Source of the DNA: Granulicella sp.
Lineage (GTDB): Bacteria; Acidobacteriota; Terriglobia; Terriglobales; Acidobacteriaceae
NCBI GenBank assembly: GCA_027365345.1
Contig: DAHXNO010000195.1
Span: 1 to 62,935 of the forward strand
Direction of reading: 5' to 3'
Length of the DNA stretch: 62,935 nt
Below, piece after piece: positions 54,023 through 62,935 of this stretch; position 1 is the stretch's first letter; the number at the start of each line of letters is the position of its first letter. Under the pieces are notes generated by a model, which saw only the letters and a list, made by a program, of their open reading frames with translations, had not been told where the DNA came from and did not search any database. Made by a program: the position numbers and the translations under genes.

Positions 54023-55381
54023 CTAAACCGACTCTACGGGCGGCAGCAGGTCGGCGGAGCCCTCCGGGCGGCGAATACTGGCGATGCCAAAGCCTAAGAT
54101 GTAGACGTAGCAAAGCGCGGTGAGGATAAAGGAGTGTTGCAGACCAATCATGTCGGCCAGCTTACCGGTAGCCTCAGGGATCAAAGCTCCGCCGATAAAC
54201 GACGCCACCAGAAGGCTCGAGCCCTTGCTGGTCAGCGGGCCCAGATCCTGAATGCTGAGGGTGAAGATCGACGGAAACATAATCGAGTTGAACAGGCCCA
54301 CCAGGAGCAGAGCGTACATGGCGATGGAACCTTGGCTCACCATCGCCAGGACGGTGAGCAGAAGGGCGACGATCGCGTTGAAGCTCAGCAGCTTTCCAGT
54401 TTTAAGCCGTTGCAGAATGGCCGAACCGATAAACCGCCCAAACATGGCGCCGCCCCAGTACACCATCAGATAGTCGGCCGCTTTGGCTTCCGACATATTG
54501 GCGATGTTATGCAGGCCCAGAAAGTTCACCAGCAGGCTGCCGATGGTCACCTCGGCGCCAACGTAGGTAAAGATCCCGACGGCGCCGAACAGCAGCCACG
54601 GATGCCGCCAGATGGTGTCAGGCTCGCTGAGGGCCTCGGCGAAGGCGCCCGGGCGGAAATCCTGGGTGCGGTCACCCGTGGTGCTGTGCGGGTGCATGTG
54701 CATGCTGGCCAGGGCGATCGCCAGCAGCACCAGCAGCAGGGCCATTCCCAAGTAGGGAAGCACAACGGTGTTGGCCTGGAGTTCGCGGTAGGCTTGCAGC
54801 TTGGCCGGGCTCAGCAAGTTCATGGCTGCCGAAGAGAGCGGTTTGGCGCCACCCAGAATCACCAGACTGCCCAGAAACGGAGCAATGAAGGTGCCGAACG
54901 AGTTGAATGCCTGCGCCAGGTTCAGGCGGCTGGAGGCCGTGGCCGGTGGACCAATCACCGTAACGTACGGATTCAGGGCAACCTGAACCACAGTCATGCC
55001 CGCGGCCAGCACAATCAGAGCTGCCAGAAACATGCTGAAGACAGCGTATTTGGCTGCGGGAATAAAGCCCGCCGCTCCGGCGGCCATCACCAGTAAACCC
55101 ACCGCCATGGTCTGCTTGTAGCCGAACTTCTCTACAATCGCTCCGCTGGGATAGCTGAAGACGAAATACGAGGTAAAGAAGGCAAACTGCACCAGCATCG
55201 CCTCCGCATAGTCGAGCTCAAAGATGCTCTTCAAGTGCGGTATCACGATGTTGTTCAGACAGGTAAGAAAGCCCACCATAAAAATCAGCGCCGTGGCGAT
55301 GGTCATCGCCCGGACGTCGGTTTTGGGCTGCAAGTCATCCGTGTACCCGGGAGAACTGATGTTGCGGATGGTATCGGCCAA
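54023..55381 (-). CDS. FucP/GluP-type sugar:proton symporter (MFS, FHS family)
   Basis: A 452-aa inner-membrane protein with 12 hydrophobic segments: MVGFLTCLNNIVIPHLKSIF (family TM1), FVFSYPSGAIVEKFGYKQTM (MFS motif A region), VVQVALNPYVTVIGPP and LNLAQAFNSFGTFIAPFLG (FucP/NagP signature). These take up L-fucose, galactose, glucose or N-acetylglucosamine with H+. TTG 55381 is used because AAAGGAG precedes it by 7-8 bp; the open frame continues to 55423. It neighbours three glycosidase genes on the same strand and probably imports their products. Confidence 0.88.
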   Translation of the reverse strand: MADTIRNISSPGYTDDLQPKTDVRAMTIATALIFMVGFLTCLNNIVIPHLKSIFELDYAEAMLVQFAFFTSYFVFSYPSGAIVEKFGYKQTMAVGLLVMAAGAAGFIPAAKYAVFSMFLAALIVLAAGMTVVQVALNPYVTVIGPPATASSRLNLAQAFNSFGTFIAPFLGSLVILGGAKPLSSAAMNLLSPAKLQAYRELQANTVVLPYLGMALLLVLLAIALASMHMHPHSTTGDRTQDFRPGAFAEALSEPDTIWRHPWLLFGAVGIFTYVGAEVTIGSLLVNFLGLHNIANMSEAKAADYLMVYWGGAMFGRFIGSAILQRLKTGKLLSFNAIVALLLTVLAMVSQGSIAMYALLLVGLFNSIMFPSIFTLSIQDLGPLTSKGSSLLVASFIGGALIPEATGKLADMIGLQHSFILTALCYVYILGFGIASIRRPEGSADLLPPVESV

Positions 55382-55587
55382 GAAAGAACTCCTTTCTGCA
55401 CGGCATCTGTGCAGTGCATCCATGTCAGGGGAAAGTCGAATGCCTCAACCAGAGTAAACGCTTTGGCGCACTTCGCGCTCACTCGCGCCGGGCGAAAGTG
55501 CATTTCCTGAATTTGCGATCCTTCGCCGCCGGCAGCATCTCTCCGGTTGCCGGGCATCAAGGGGGGGCATCCGGCGGCGTTTCCTCT

Positions 55588-55659
55588 CCACCCCGGCAGG
55601 CAAGCCCGCCGGGAACCCCGGCTCCACCCCAGCAGGCAAGCCCGCCGGGGACCCCGGCT
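55588..55659. repeat. 36-bp tandem duplication
   Basis: Two head-to-tail copies (55588-55623 and 55624-55659) beginning CCACCCC and ending CCCCGGCT, with two mismatches. They lie in the gap between the GH31 and transporter genes. The GC-rich unit contains CCCGCCGGG and could fold. Confidence 0.75.
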
Positions 55660-55790
55660 ACCAGGAACACGGCCATCCCTGTTGGGGCCCTGCGTTACAC
55701 CTCCCAGAAGAACACTTTCGCCTCAGAATCAGGCCCCGGCTCGCCCTCGCGCGGTCACCCACCCACGCTGCAAGGCGCTCTCCGCCGCAG

Positions 55791-58385
55791 CTATCGGAAC
55801 AGGATGCTCTGTGCCCCTCCCGTATCCGGTACAGTCACGGCGTAGCCTGGTCCCGTACGTTCCAGTGCGGTGGTGTGGCCGCCGAAGCTGGCCTGGAACC
55901 TGGAGGGCGCAAACCCGATCGCCTCGATACGGAACTGCGTCCACCAGGGCACATAGCTCCCCTCTCGCGCCGGGATCTCCACCCTCAGGGAGCCATCCGG
56001 AGCAACGCTGCACGTCAAGTGCAAGCGCAGGTAGGCGCCGTGGCGGAAGTCGAAGCTCGCACCGTCGTCGCTGTAAACATCCCCTCCGCATGCGCTGGCG
56101 GACTCACCTGCGCTGCCCGCCGACGTTGCGGAACTGGAGCTTCCCGCAGCAGAGTTCGCAGCCTCTGGAACATACACCCGCAGCGTCAGCGGCCCATCCG
56201 GCTTCTCCTCCGTGGACTGCACCAGCGGCTGCATGGGGATGATCGCTCCGGCGCGGACGTAAATCGGCAGATCGCCCAACCCGGGTTGAACCATCAGCGG
56301 AGCCAGCCTGGGTCCATCCTTGGCGATCGGACTGCGCATCTCCAGATCCTGGTTGCCAAGCGGCTCGCGCCGGTCCACCCGCGCGCCGGTCCAGTAGTCG
56401 TACCACACCCCGGGGGGAAGGTGAACCTCGTACGGGGCAATGTCGTCCGGCAGCGGGGATGCCGCCACCAGAATCGACGGACCGAAGAAGAACTCGCCCG
56501 GAGCGTCGTCGTCCAGCGGATGGTTATCCGCCGTCGCGTGGGGGTACTCAAGGAACAGCGGCCGGATGATGGGGATTCCGGTGCGTGAGGTCTCCTCCGC
56601 TGCCGTATAAAGGTAGGGCATCAGCAGGTACCGCTGGTCGATATACCGCCGCCGAATGGCCTCCTGCGCCGGGCCGTCCACCCATGGTTCGTGGCCTCGG
56701 GTGCCCTTCGCCGCGTGGTCGCGGTCGATCGGCTGGAAGGCGGCCAGCATCAGCCATTTAGTCAGCAGATCAGGAGCAGGGGAGCCGCCGAAGCCGCCCA
56801 CATCCGCTCCAGAGAGCGCGAACCCGCTCAACCCCAGATTCAGTAGCTGGGGCGTGGTCATGCGCAAATGGTTCCAGGTGGAGAGGTTGTCCCCGGTCCA
56901 CGTCGCTGCATAGCGCTGTCCGCCTGCATAGCTGGCGCGGGTCAGGACAAACGGGCGCTCGTTGGGGCGCAGCGCCAGCAGTCCCTCTTCGCTGGCGCGC
57001 GAGTTCTCCATGCCATACACGTTATGGATCTCCGGATGCATCGCCGTGCGCCGAGAGAAACCCTCGTCAGCATCGTCGATGCGGTGAACCACATCATTCG
57101 GCATCGTCTTGCTCGGATAGGTGAACACCGCCGGCTCATTCATGTCATCCCAGAAGCCGGCGACGCCGTCGTCCACAAACTGCTTGTAAAGCGAGCCGAA
57201 CCACCGGCGCGTAGACCTCTGCGTAAAGTCCGGGAACAGCGAAGGGCCGGGCCAGACGTTGCCCACATAGTTGTGGCCTCCCTCCTTCACGAACTCGTCT
57301 CCGGCGATGCCGCTGTCATAGGGATAGTACCCCTGGTGCGGAGCATCGGCGATGTGCAGGTCGGCGATCACCACCGTGTGGAACTGTTCGGCGGCCAACT
57401 CTCGCACCAACCCCGCAAACTCCGGAAACGTCACCGGATTCACCGTAAAAGGCCGGTATCGGTCCTGGTAGTCAATGTCCAGCCAGATGCCGTCTGCCGG
57501 GATCTCATCCCGCCGCAGATGCGCGGCGATCTCCTCCACCCGGGAACGAGGCGTGTAGCTATAGCGCGACTGCTGGTAGCCCAGCGCCCACAGCGGCGGC
57601 AGCGGCGTCGGTCCGGTCAGCCACGCATAGCTCTCCACCACCTGTTTGGGCTCGGGACCGTAGAGAAGGTAGTAGTCCAGTGGACCTGCCGGAGCTGAGA
57701 AGCTGTACTGCGTCGGATCCTTGCGTCCAAAGTCGAAGAACGTGCGGTAGGTGTTGTCCAGCAGCACGCCAAGGGTGCGGCCGTCGTGCATCTCCAGGAA
57801 GAAGGGGATGGACTTGTAGATCGGGTCGGTGGACTCCTGCCAGCCGAAGCTGTCTGTATTCCAAAGGGTGAAGGCCTCGCCAGCGCGGTCCAGCGGCCCG
57901 GGCTTGTCCCCCAGGCCAAAGAAGTGGTCCTCGTCGGATTTTGTCTTGCTCACCGTGAACCCATGCGCTGTCCACACCACCGGAGCCGCGTCGGACTGGA
58001 GGACGTTGCCGGCCCGGTCGGAGATGGTCAAACACAGTTCCTGGTTCACCGCAACACACAGGTCTTCACTGCAAAAGCCATCGGGTTTGGGAATCACGGA
58101 GATGCGTGCCGTGCGGGAGGACGGCAGCACGGCCCAGGAAGCGTCCTCCGCCGGATGGCCAACGGGGTACATGCGGACCCGCAGCACATCCCGGCGCAGA
58201 GCATCCACCCGCAAGGTCAGGGATGGATTCGAGATCTGAACTCCGGAACGGGTATGGCTCAGCCCCGGGACCTGCTGGGCCAAAAGCATCATTGGGAAAA
58301 GCAGAGCGCCGGCCGGCGCAGCGAGGGTTAGTCCCAGACGATGGAGAACGGACTGGGAAGGGCAAAGATGCGAAGAGGCGCTCAT
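55791..58385 (-). CDS. Secreted GH31 alpha-glucosidase-type enzyme
   Basis: An 864-aa exported protein. After a signal peptide (to about residue 38) there is an N-terminal beta-sandwich, then the GH31 TIM barrel: GYQQSRYSYTPRSRVEEI and GIWLDIDYQDRYRPFT, nucleophile Asp in GFWDDMNEPAVF, general acid Asp in TWTGDNLSTW, and SGADVGGFGGSP. Proximal and distal C-terminal beta-domains follow. WLDIDYQ favours alpha-glucosidase over alpha-xylosidase (which usually has a WQDW-type motif). It is upstream of the FucP-like transporter in the same orientation. Confidence 0.93.
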   Translation of the reverse strand: MSASSHLCPSQSVLHRLGLTLAAPAGALLFPMMLLAQQVPGLSHTRSGVQISNPSLTLRVDALRRDVLRVRMYPVGHPAEDASWAVLPSSRTARISVIPKPDGFCSEDLCVAVNQELCLTISDRAGNVLQSDAAPVVWTAHGFTVSKTKSDEDHFFGLGDKPGPLDRAGEAFTLWNTDSFGWQESTDPIYKSIPFFLEMHDGRTLGVLLDNTYRTFFDFGRKDPTQYSFSAPAGPLDYYLLYGPEPKQVVESYAWLTGPTPLPPLWALGYQQSRYSYTPRSRVEEIAAHLRRDEIPADGIWLDIDYQDRYRPFTVNPVTFPEFAGLVRELAAEQFHTVVIADLHIADAPHQGYYPYDSGIAGDEFVKEGGHNYVGNVWPGPSLFPDFTQRSTRRWFGSLYKQFVDDGVAGFWDDMNEPAVFTYPSKTMPNDVVHRIDDADEGFSRRTAMHPEIHNVYGMENSRASEEGLLALRPNERPFVLTRASYAGGQRYAATWTGDNLSTWNHLRMTTPQLLNLGLSGFALSGADVGGFGGSPAPDLLTKWLMLAAFQPIDRDHAAKGTRGHEPWVDGPAQEAIRRRYIDQRYLLMPYLYTAAEETSRTGIPIIRPLFLEYPHATADNHPLDDDAPGEFFFGPSILVAASPLPDDIAPYEVHLPPGVWYDYWTGARVDRREPLGNQDLEMRSPIAKDGPRLAPLMVQPGLGDLPIYVRAGAIIPMQPLVQSTEEKPDGPLTLRVYVPEAANSAAGSSSSATSAGSAGESASACGGDVYSDDGASFDFRHGAYLRLHLTCSVAPDGSLRVEIPAREGSYVPWWTQFRIEAIGFAPSRFQASFGGHTTALERTGPGYAVTVPDTGGAQSILFR

Positions 58386-58712
58386 GGACTATAGATACGC
58401 AGACCCACCGCCATCTTGGCAATGCAGCATCCATCCACTGGGGCTCATTTGTATTTCAACCGCTAAATCATTTGCAGCGAGTATCTTGCAAGAATGGATT
58501 AAGCCGAAACGGGCAGACCAGGCCGGCTCTCAGGCTGCATCCGGCTCACAAAACGCAGGGCGGATACCCGTTCCGCTCCTCCAACCCGAGCGCAAGAGGC
58601 AAATCGAGCGCCAAACTCACTCCGTACGCTATCGCCAGACGGTACGCCAGGCATTATCCCGAGCCTCCCCTTTGACCCCAGTGAACAGCGTCCCAGCGCC
58701 CTTCACTCCTCC
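58386..58712. other. Intergenic between GH2 and GH31 genes
   Basis: No gene is supported. The promoter for the GH31 gene should lie here; I could not pick a convincing -35/-10 pair. Confidence 0.35.
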
Positions 58713-61124
58713 TCACGCTCGCACCACAGCTACGCTCTCTTTCGCCATCCCCAGGGACGAGTGCTGCGCGGTGATGTTGATTCTGCCCAACCGGCCGGGC
58801 TCGGTGCGGATCCAGACCGCACCCACCCCGCCGCTATCCTCCAGCGGAAACGGGTTATCCCCCACGATGACCCCTGGACCCTCCACGGCCAGCGTCACCG
58901 TTCCGCCGCCAAAGGCGCGAGGCGAGCCAAACCGGTCCACCACCGCGAACGCCAGACGGGTGGCGTCGGAGCCGTCAGCCTTCAGTTCGTGGTCGTCCGC
59001 ATGTAGCCAGAACCGATCCTGCGCGGGGTCTGCGCAGAAGGAACGGGAAACCACACGTTGACCGCCAACGTATCCATCGATGCGCAGCTCCGGCTTGCTC
59101 TGCGCATCCGCTCGCAGGTCCGCGAAAAAAGGAGCATAGGGCAGATGAGGAAATCGCTCGCGGGCCGGACGCAGCACCCCATGCGCCTTACCGCCCAGAA
59201 ACAGCCGCAGCTCCTCGCAGTTGGAGAAGATCAGCGCCTCACTGCCAGGGCCGTCGGGCATGCGCGGGCCAAAATCCCAGTAGAAACTCGGCTCAATGAC
59301 GGGTTGAACCGCGGGATCCACCTGCGCAAGATAAAACGATGCACCCAGCTTTGGCATCCGGAACACGTCGGCGATGCCCGGACATTTGATGCTCTCCCAG
59401 GCATTCATCAAACTCCCGTACTCAAACGCACACCACGCCAGGGCCCCGGAGCATTGCGGGAAATTCGCCGCGCGGTCGTGGGCCTCGGCGTGATACAGCG
59501 CCTGCTTCGCCTGCAGCGCGGGATCGCCCGTGCGCCGATACACCGCGTCAAAGCCTCTGCCGGTGGCGTAGTCAAACTGCCCCACCGTCTCGGCAATCAT
59601 GTAGGGATACCCCGCAACGGGCGGCTCGATCCCAACGCTGCCGTCGGGCGCGGAGTGGTAGTCGTCGAAGGCGAAGACATCCTCATGCCACTCCTCGCGC
59701 CAGTTCTTCCTGGACGCTGGCGTCATCGTGCCCGAAGTCGGCCGCGAGTCATCCAGCGACTTCGCCACCTCGCTCGTGCGGCGATAGAGCTCCGGATCGT
59801 TCGCTGACTCATTGATGCGGACGCCCCAAATGATCACGGACGGATGGTTCCGGTCCCGCCGCACCATCGCCGCAACGTCGCGAACCGCCAGGGTCTGCCA
59901 ATCCGCATCGCCGATGTACTGCCAGCCGGGCAGTTCCTCCCACACCATCAATCCCAGCTCGTCGCAGCGGTCCAGGAACGCCTCAGACTGCGGATAGTGA
60001 GAGCACCGAACCATGTTGCAATGGAAGCTCTTGCGCAGCAGCTCCGCATCGCGCCGCAGGCTGCGCGGCGCAGCGGCGAGCCCAACATAAGGGAACAGCT
60101 CATGGCGGTCCAGCCCGAAGATCTGTAACCGGCTTCCATTCAGAAAGAATCCCTCGGTGCTGAAGCGCGCATCGCGCAATCCCACGCGGACCTTGGAATC
60201 GTGGACCGGCGTCTCATCCACCAGCAGCGTAACCGTCAGATCACACAGTCTCGGATCCTCAATCTCCCACAACGGGGCGGCCTGCAGATCCCCCAGCACC
60301 AGCGGAACCTCCTGGTCGTGCTTCTCCAGCGTGGCTGTCTGCGAGGTAGTGGCGATCCTGCGTCCGTTATAGCGCAGCGTCGCCGTCAGCCGGACCGGCG
60401 CGCTCGGCAGCACATCCGCATCCACGCGGCACAGCAGCTCAATCCGGCGCTTCCCATCCAGAACATCCACGGGCTTCGCGAATACGTCGCTCAAAAAGAT
60501 CTGGGGAACCGCGCGCAGGCTCACCGAGCCGGTAATGCCTCCGGGCAACAGATAATCAATGGAGCGCGGGCCGCGCGAGGAGCCAGACGGAGGAGCATTC
60601 AACCAGCGGGAATCCACCCGGACAGAGAGGTCGTTCTCACCCGGCCGCACCAGCTTCGTCACCTCGTACTCAAAGGGCAAAAATCCTCCCAGATGCGCAG
60701 CCAGGGCCTGGCCGTTCACGCTCACCTGCGCTCCGGCCATCACCCGGTCAAAGTGCAAAAACAGCCTCATCCCCCGCATCGGCCCGGGCACACGGAAGCT
60801 CCTCTGGAAGAGCCACACATCCTCCCATGTGGCTGGATCCCAGTTGCGCCACGAGAGAGGAACCACGGTATAAGGCAGCGTAATCTGGTTCCCACCCGCG
60901 CCAGGCGCCGGCGGCGCAACCGCGGAGCCCTGTTTGCCTGCGAAGATCCACTCCGTATCGAGAGGAAGAATGCGCTGCGCCGGCCCTGCAACCGCATGGT
61001 TGGGCGCATGCCCCGTGCCCTCCGCCCAGCCCAGTAACGGCGTAACGGCAGCCGTCACAGAGGCTGCGCAACCCTGCAGAAAACCCCGTCGAGAAAGCCC
61101 GCTGTCGCGGTAAGAATACGGCAC
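58713..61124 (-). CDS. Tat-exported GH2 beta-galactosidase-type enzyme
   Basis: An 803-aa enzyme with a twin-arginine signal (SRRGFLQGCAASV). In order: GH2 sugar-binding domain (ATWEDVWLFQRSFRVPG), Ig-like domain (about 215-325), TIM barrel with NMVRCSHYPQSEAFLDRCDELGL in blocks and acid/base Glu in IIWGVRINES, nucleophile Glu expected in PYMIAETVGQ, and a C-terminal DUF4982/Ig-type region. Start codon GTG at 61124. Beta-galactosidase is most likely; other GH2 activities (beta-mannosidase, glucuronidase) are less consistent with HYPQ and INES. It lies 46 bp downstream of the GH35 gene, so probably one operon. Confidence 0.87.
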   Translation of the reverse strand: MPYSYRDSGLSRRGFLQGCAASVTAAVTPLLGWAEGTGHAPNHAVAGPAQRILPLDTEWIFAGKQGSAVAPPAPGAGGNQITLPYTVVPLSWRNWDPATWEDVWLFQRSFRVPGPMRGMRLFLHFDRVMAGAQVSVNGQALAAHLGGFLPFEYEVTKLVRPGENDLSVRVDSRWLNAPPSGSSRGPRSIDYLLPGGITGSVSLRAVPQIFLSDVFAKPVDVLDGKRRIELLCRVDADVLPSAPVRLTATLRYNGRRIATTSQTATLEKHDQEVPLVLGDLQAAPLWEIEDPRLCDLTVTLLVDETPVHDSKVRVGLRDARFSTEGFFLNGSRLQIFGLDRHELFPYVGLAAAPRSLRRDAELLRKSFHCNMVRCSHYPQSEAFLDRCDELGLMVWEELPGWQYIGDADWQTLAVRDVAAMVRRDRNHPSVIIWGVRINESANDPELYRRTSEVAKSLDDSRPTSGTMTPASRKNWREEWHEDVFAFDDYHSAPDGSVGIEPPVAGYPYMIAETVGQFDYATGRGFDAVYRRTGDPALQAKQALYHAEAHDRAANFPQCSGALAWCAFEYGSLMNAWESIKCPGIADVFRMPKLGASFYLAQVDPAVQPVIEPSFYWDFGPRMPDGPGSEALIFSNCEELRLFLGGKAHGVLRPARERFPHLPYAPFFADLRADAQSKPELRIDGYVGGQRVVSRSFCADPAQDRFWLHADDHELKADGSDATRLAFAVVDRFGSPRAFGGGTVTLAVEGPGVIVGDNPFPLEDSGGVGAVWIRTEPGRLGRINITAQHSSLGMAKESVAVVRA

Positions 61125-61170
61125 GGTTCTTCACCCCCTCACGTTGCGAACGTTTGACGTTGTACGGCGC

Positions 61171-62934
61171 TCACCAGGCAAAGACCACCTTCGTCCGCCG
61201 CGCGGCCTGCTCGGTAAAGGGTTCAATGGCGAGCCTTCGGAGTGGGTTCAGATTCTCAGCGTACGCCAGCACGACGGTCAGAGCATTCTTCTGCCCGTCG
61301 CCCACGCGAAGAAACGGCTCCGGAAGATAGAACTTGCTCTGAGGGCCGATCGCGCGATAGAAGCCCAGGAACCGCCCATTCACATAAAGCAGCGCGTCGC
61401 CATCGGCAACCAGGCGCACGCCCCAGGGGCAGAACCAATCGCCCTGCTCGGGCACAGAGAACTCGGTTCGCAACCAGGTATAAGCGGGCAAGGCCTTCGC
61501 GGCGCCCTCGCGGTCTCCCAAATCTCCTGGATGCACAGGGCCAAACGTATACTCCGGGTCCACATCGCGGCCTCGCATTGCAGCCGGGAATGTCTGCACC
61601 TGCACCGTCGCCACCGGCACAGCATGGCTGTCACTGCCCAGCAAAATGCCGCTGATCCCGGTAAGGTCCTGCATCTCCACTCCGCCATTCAAACTCCCAA
61701 AGGCTTCATATGAGATCTCCAGCAGATTCTTCCCGGTCTTCGCATACGCTGCCGGCGCCACGGAAAGCTCGCGATCCGGCCGCGAGAGTTCCGCCACCCG
61801 CGCGCCATTGAGAAATACCTGTTTCTCCTGTGCCGTAAAGGCATGCAGGAACAGCTTCTCCTCGCCACGCCACTCAAACGGAACCCGATACTTCACGTAG
61901 CCGTAGGGAAGCGGACCGAGGCTCTCCAACGCCACCGGCTTCGTCGTCCGCCATTGGCCCACAGAGGGATCGAACCGCTCCACTCCATACTCTCCTTTGC
62001 TGATCTCGATGGTGTCGAACGGAAGAGGCGGCGTATCCATCCGAATCGAAGCGCTGCCGAACGCATCGTCATAGTCCACCGCCTGCTGCCGGCCATCCAC
62101 CGTGCAGTGCATGGGAGCCGTCGGAGCCAGCAGCGTCAGACCATGCTGGCCGACAGGGTACTCCAGTTCCAGCAACATCTCCCCACCGCGCACCTCGGCG
62201 GTTCGCAACAGCGAGCAGTCGGTCATCACCGGCGTCTTAGCCGCAAGTTCTCCCGGCTGCGCGCTCTGCGCCGCCTCTGCAGGCAGCTCGGCGCTCCACG
62301 TTCGGCCCGCAAGGCTGCGGGGCAGGGCAAGGAGGCGCATGCCGCTCACTGTCAGATTCTTCGCCCCCATCTCCATGCGGAACCCGAGCACGGCGGTCTT
62401 GCTGGCGGCGTCGTAGCTGCTGTAAAGAATCTCTCCCTCAATTCTGGGCTCCTGTTCTGCCTTCAGCGCAATCTCCACCAGGCTGCCTGGGTCATCGTAA
62501 ACGGCCAGCCACGGTCCTGCTCCCATGCTGCCGGCAGAGAGAACCTCCGCAGTGCAATACCGAATCTGTCCTCCCGGAACGGCTAACGCCACCGGCAACA
62601 TCTTCATGCCCCGCCGCGCAAGGGAGAGTCTGCCCTGCTGCGGTACAAGCGTGGCCGGGCCGTTCCCGTTCAGATCTGGAATTGTCAGCCGAAACTCAGC
62701 CGGCTCGTCGGCGTCATTTCGCACAAAGAGGAAGCCGCTGCCCTCATGGACGCGCAGCACGGCGGAGATCCGCGGATCGTCAAACACCGCTCCGCACGGA
62801 GCCTCGCGGCTGCGCGCCAGCATCGCACCGAATTGGTCGATGGAAGCTCCAATCAGCCGCGCCGCGTAGTACTTCTCCCACAGTCCTCCTGGCTCTCGCA
62901 GCGGCGCGGCGTAGTCGTAGGTGGTCGTCAGGTT
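61171..62934 (-). CDS. GH35 beta-galactosidase, C-terminal part (5' end outside window)
   Basis: 587 codons, open to the window end. The first visible residues, TTTYDYAAPLREPGG, correspond to the TSYDYDAPxxE segment at the end of the GH35 catalytic barrel. The rest is the beta-rich C-terminal part, including galactose-binding-like jelly rolls (PYGYVKYRVPFEW, then WLRTEFSVPEQGDWFCPWGV and NGRFLGFYRAIGPQSKFYLPEPFL). The catalytic Glu pair would lie outside the window. GH35 enzymes remove terminal beta-linked galactose. With the GH2, GH31 and FucP-like genes it makes an oligosaccharide-processing unit. Confidence 0.85.
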   Translation of the reverse strand, partial: NLTTTYDYAAPLREPGGLWEKYYAARLIGASIDQFGAMLARSREAPCGAVFDDPRISAVLRVHEGSGFLFVRNDADEPAEFRLTIPDLNGNGPATLVPQQGRLSLARRGMKMLPVALAVPGGQIRYCTAEVLSAGSMGAGPWLAVYDDPGSLVEIALKAEQEPRIEGEILYSSYDAASKTAVLGFRMEMGAKNLTVSGMRLLALPRSLAGRTWSAELPAEAAQSAQPGELAAKTPVMTDCSLLRTAEVRGGEMLLELEYPVGQHGLTLLAPTAPMHCTVDGRQQAVDYDDAFGSASIRMDTPPLPFDTIEISKGEYGVERFDPSVGQWRTTKPVALESLGPLPYGYVKYRVPFEWRGEEKLFLHAFTAQEKQVFLNGARVAELSRPDRELSVAPAAYAKTGKNLLEISYEAFGSLNGGVEMQDLTGISGILLGSDSHAVPVATVQVQTFPAAMRGRDVDPEYTFGPVHPGDLGDREGAAKALPAYTWLRTEFSVPEQGDWFCPWGVRLVADGDALLYVNGRFLGFYRAIGPQSKFYLPEPFLRVGDGQKNALTVVLAYAENLNPLRRLAIEPFTEQAARRTKVVFAW

Positions 62935-62935
62935 G

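Overview
The window looks like chromosomal DNA of an Acidobacteriota member (Terriglobia/Acidobacteriaceae-like). This is inferred from family content: a very large TonB-dependent receptor with an N-terminal carboxypeptidase-regulatory domain, an OmpL-type porin next to an APC permease, an ASPIC/UnbV protein, many secreted glycoside hydrolases, and GC-rich coding with frequent GTG/TTG starts. No rRNA, tRNA or CRISPR array was recognised by eye.

Region 1 (1-9.4 kb) is a catabolic block damaged by transposons. It holds the 3' part of a GH95 alpha-L-fucosidase, a DPP-IV-like peptidase coupled by a 4-bp overlap to a POT peptide transporter, and an aldo/keto reductase cut off by a complete IS66-family element (5696-8263, with 54-bp imperfect inverted repeats). 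The other side of the IS66 cuts into an IS1634-type transposase, so the two flanks do not belong together.

Region 2 (9.4-23.1 kb) is the most unusual part. Two secreted proteins (VCBS/ASPIC-UnbV; a GH18 protein with an unfamiliar N-terminal half) share a 40-bp element upstream of their starts. They are followed by an IS3 scar and then a probable arsenical/xenobiotic detoxification island: arsR, a K+ channel, a small unknown ORF, ArsF-like and ArsG-like proteins, a carboxymuconolactone-decarboxylase-like protein and a TolC-EmrA-EmrB pump. Two promoter regions in the island share the same composite signal (a GTGA-N6-TCAC palindrome followed by CAATATGGCCATG). A 59-bp perfect inverted repeat lies at 11751 and 22992, bracketing this block; each copy sits at the 3' end of the adjacent gene.

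Region 3 (23-37.9 kb) is mainly housekeeping: trmO, a DedA-rhodanese fusion, sucCD, a decayed ISAs1 element with intact ends, an M23 peptidase with a structured leader, a DHH phosphoesterase, rseP-dxr, a ferritin-VIT1 (MbfA-like) iron protein and two tail-to-tail CPBP membrane proteins.

Region 4 (38-52 kb) holds a GH3 glycosidase, a porin and APC permease divergent from a soluble histidine kinase/OmpR-type regulator pair, a TPR protein, and a TonB receptor ending in a strong terminator.

Region 5 (52.9-62.9 kb) holds thioredoxin reductase, a FucP-like sugar transporter and GH31, GH2 and GH35 glycosidases, all on the minus strand, forming an oligosaccharide-use block that runs off the window.
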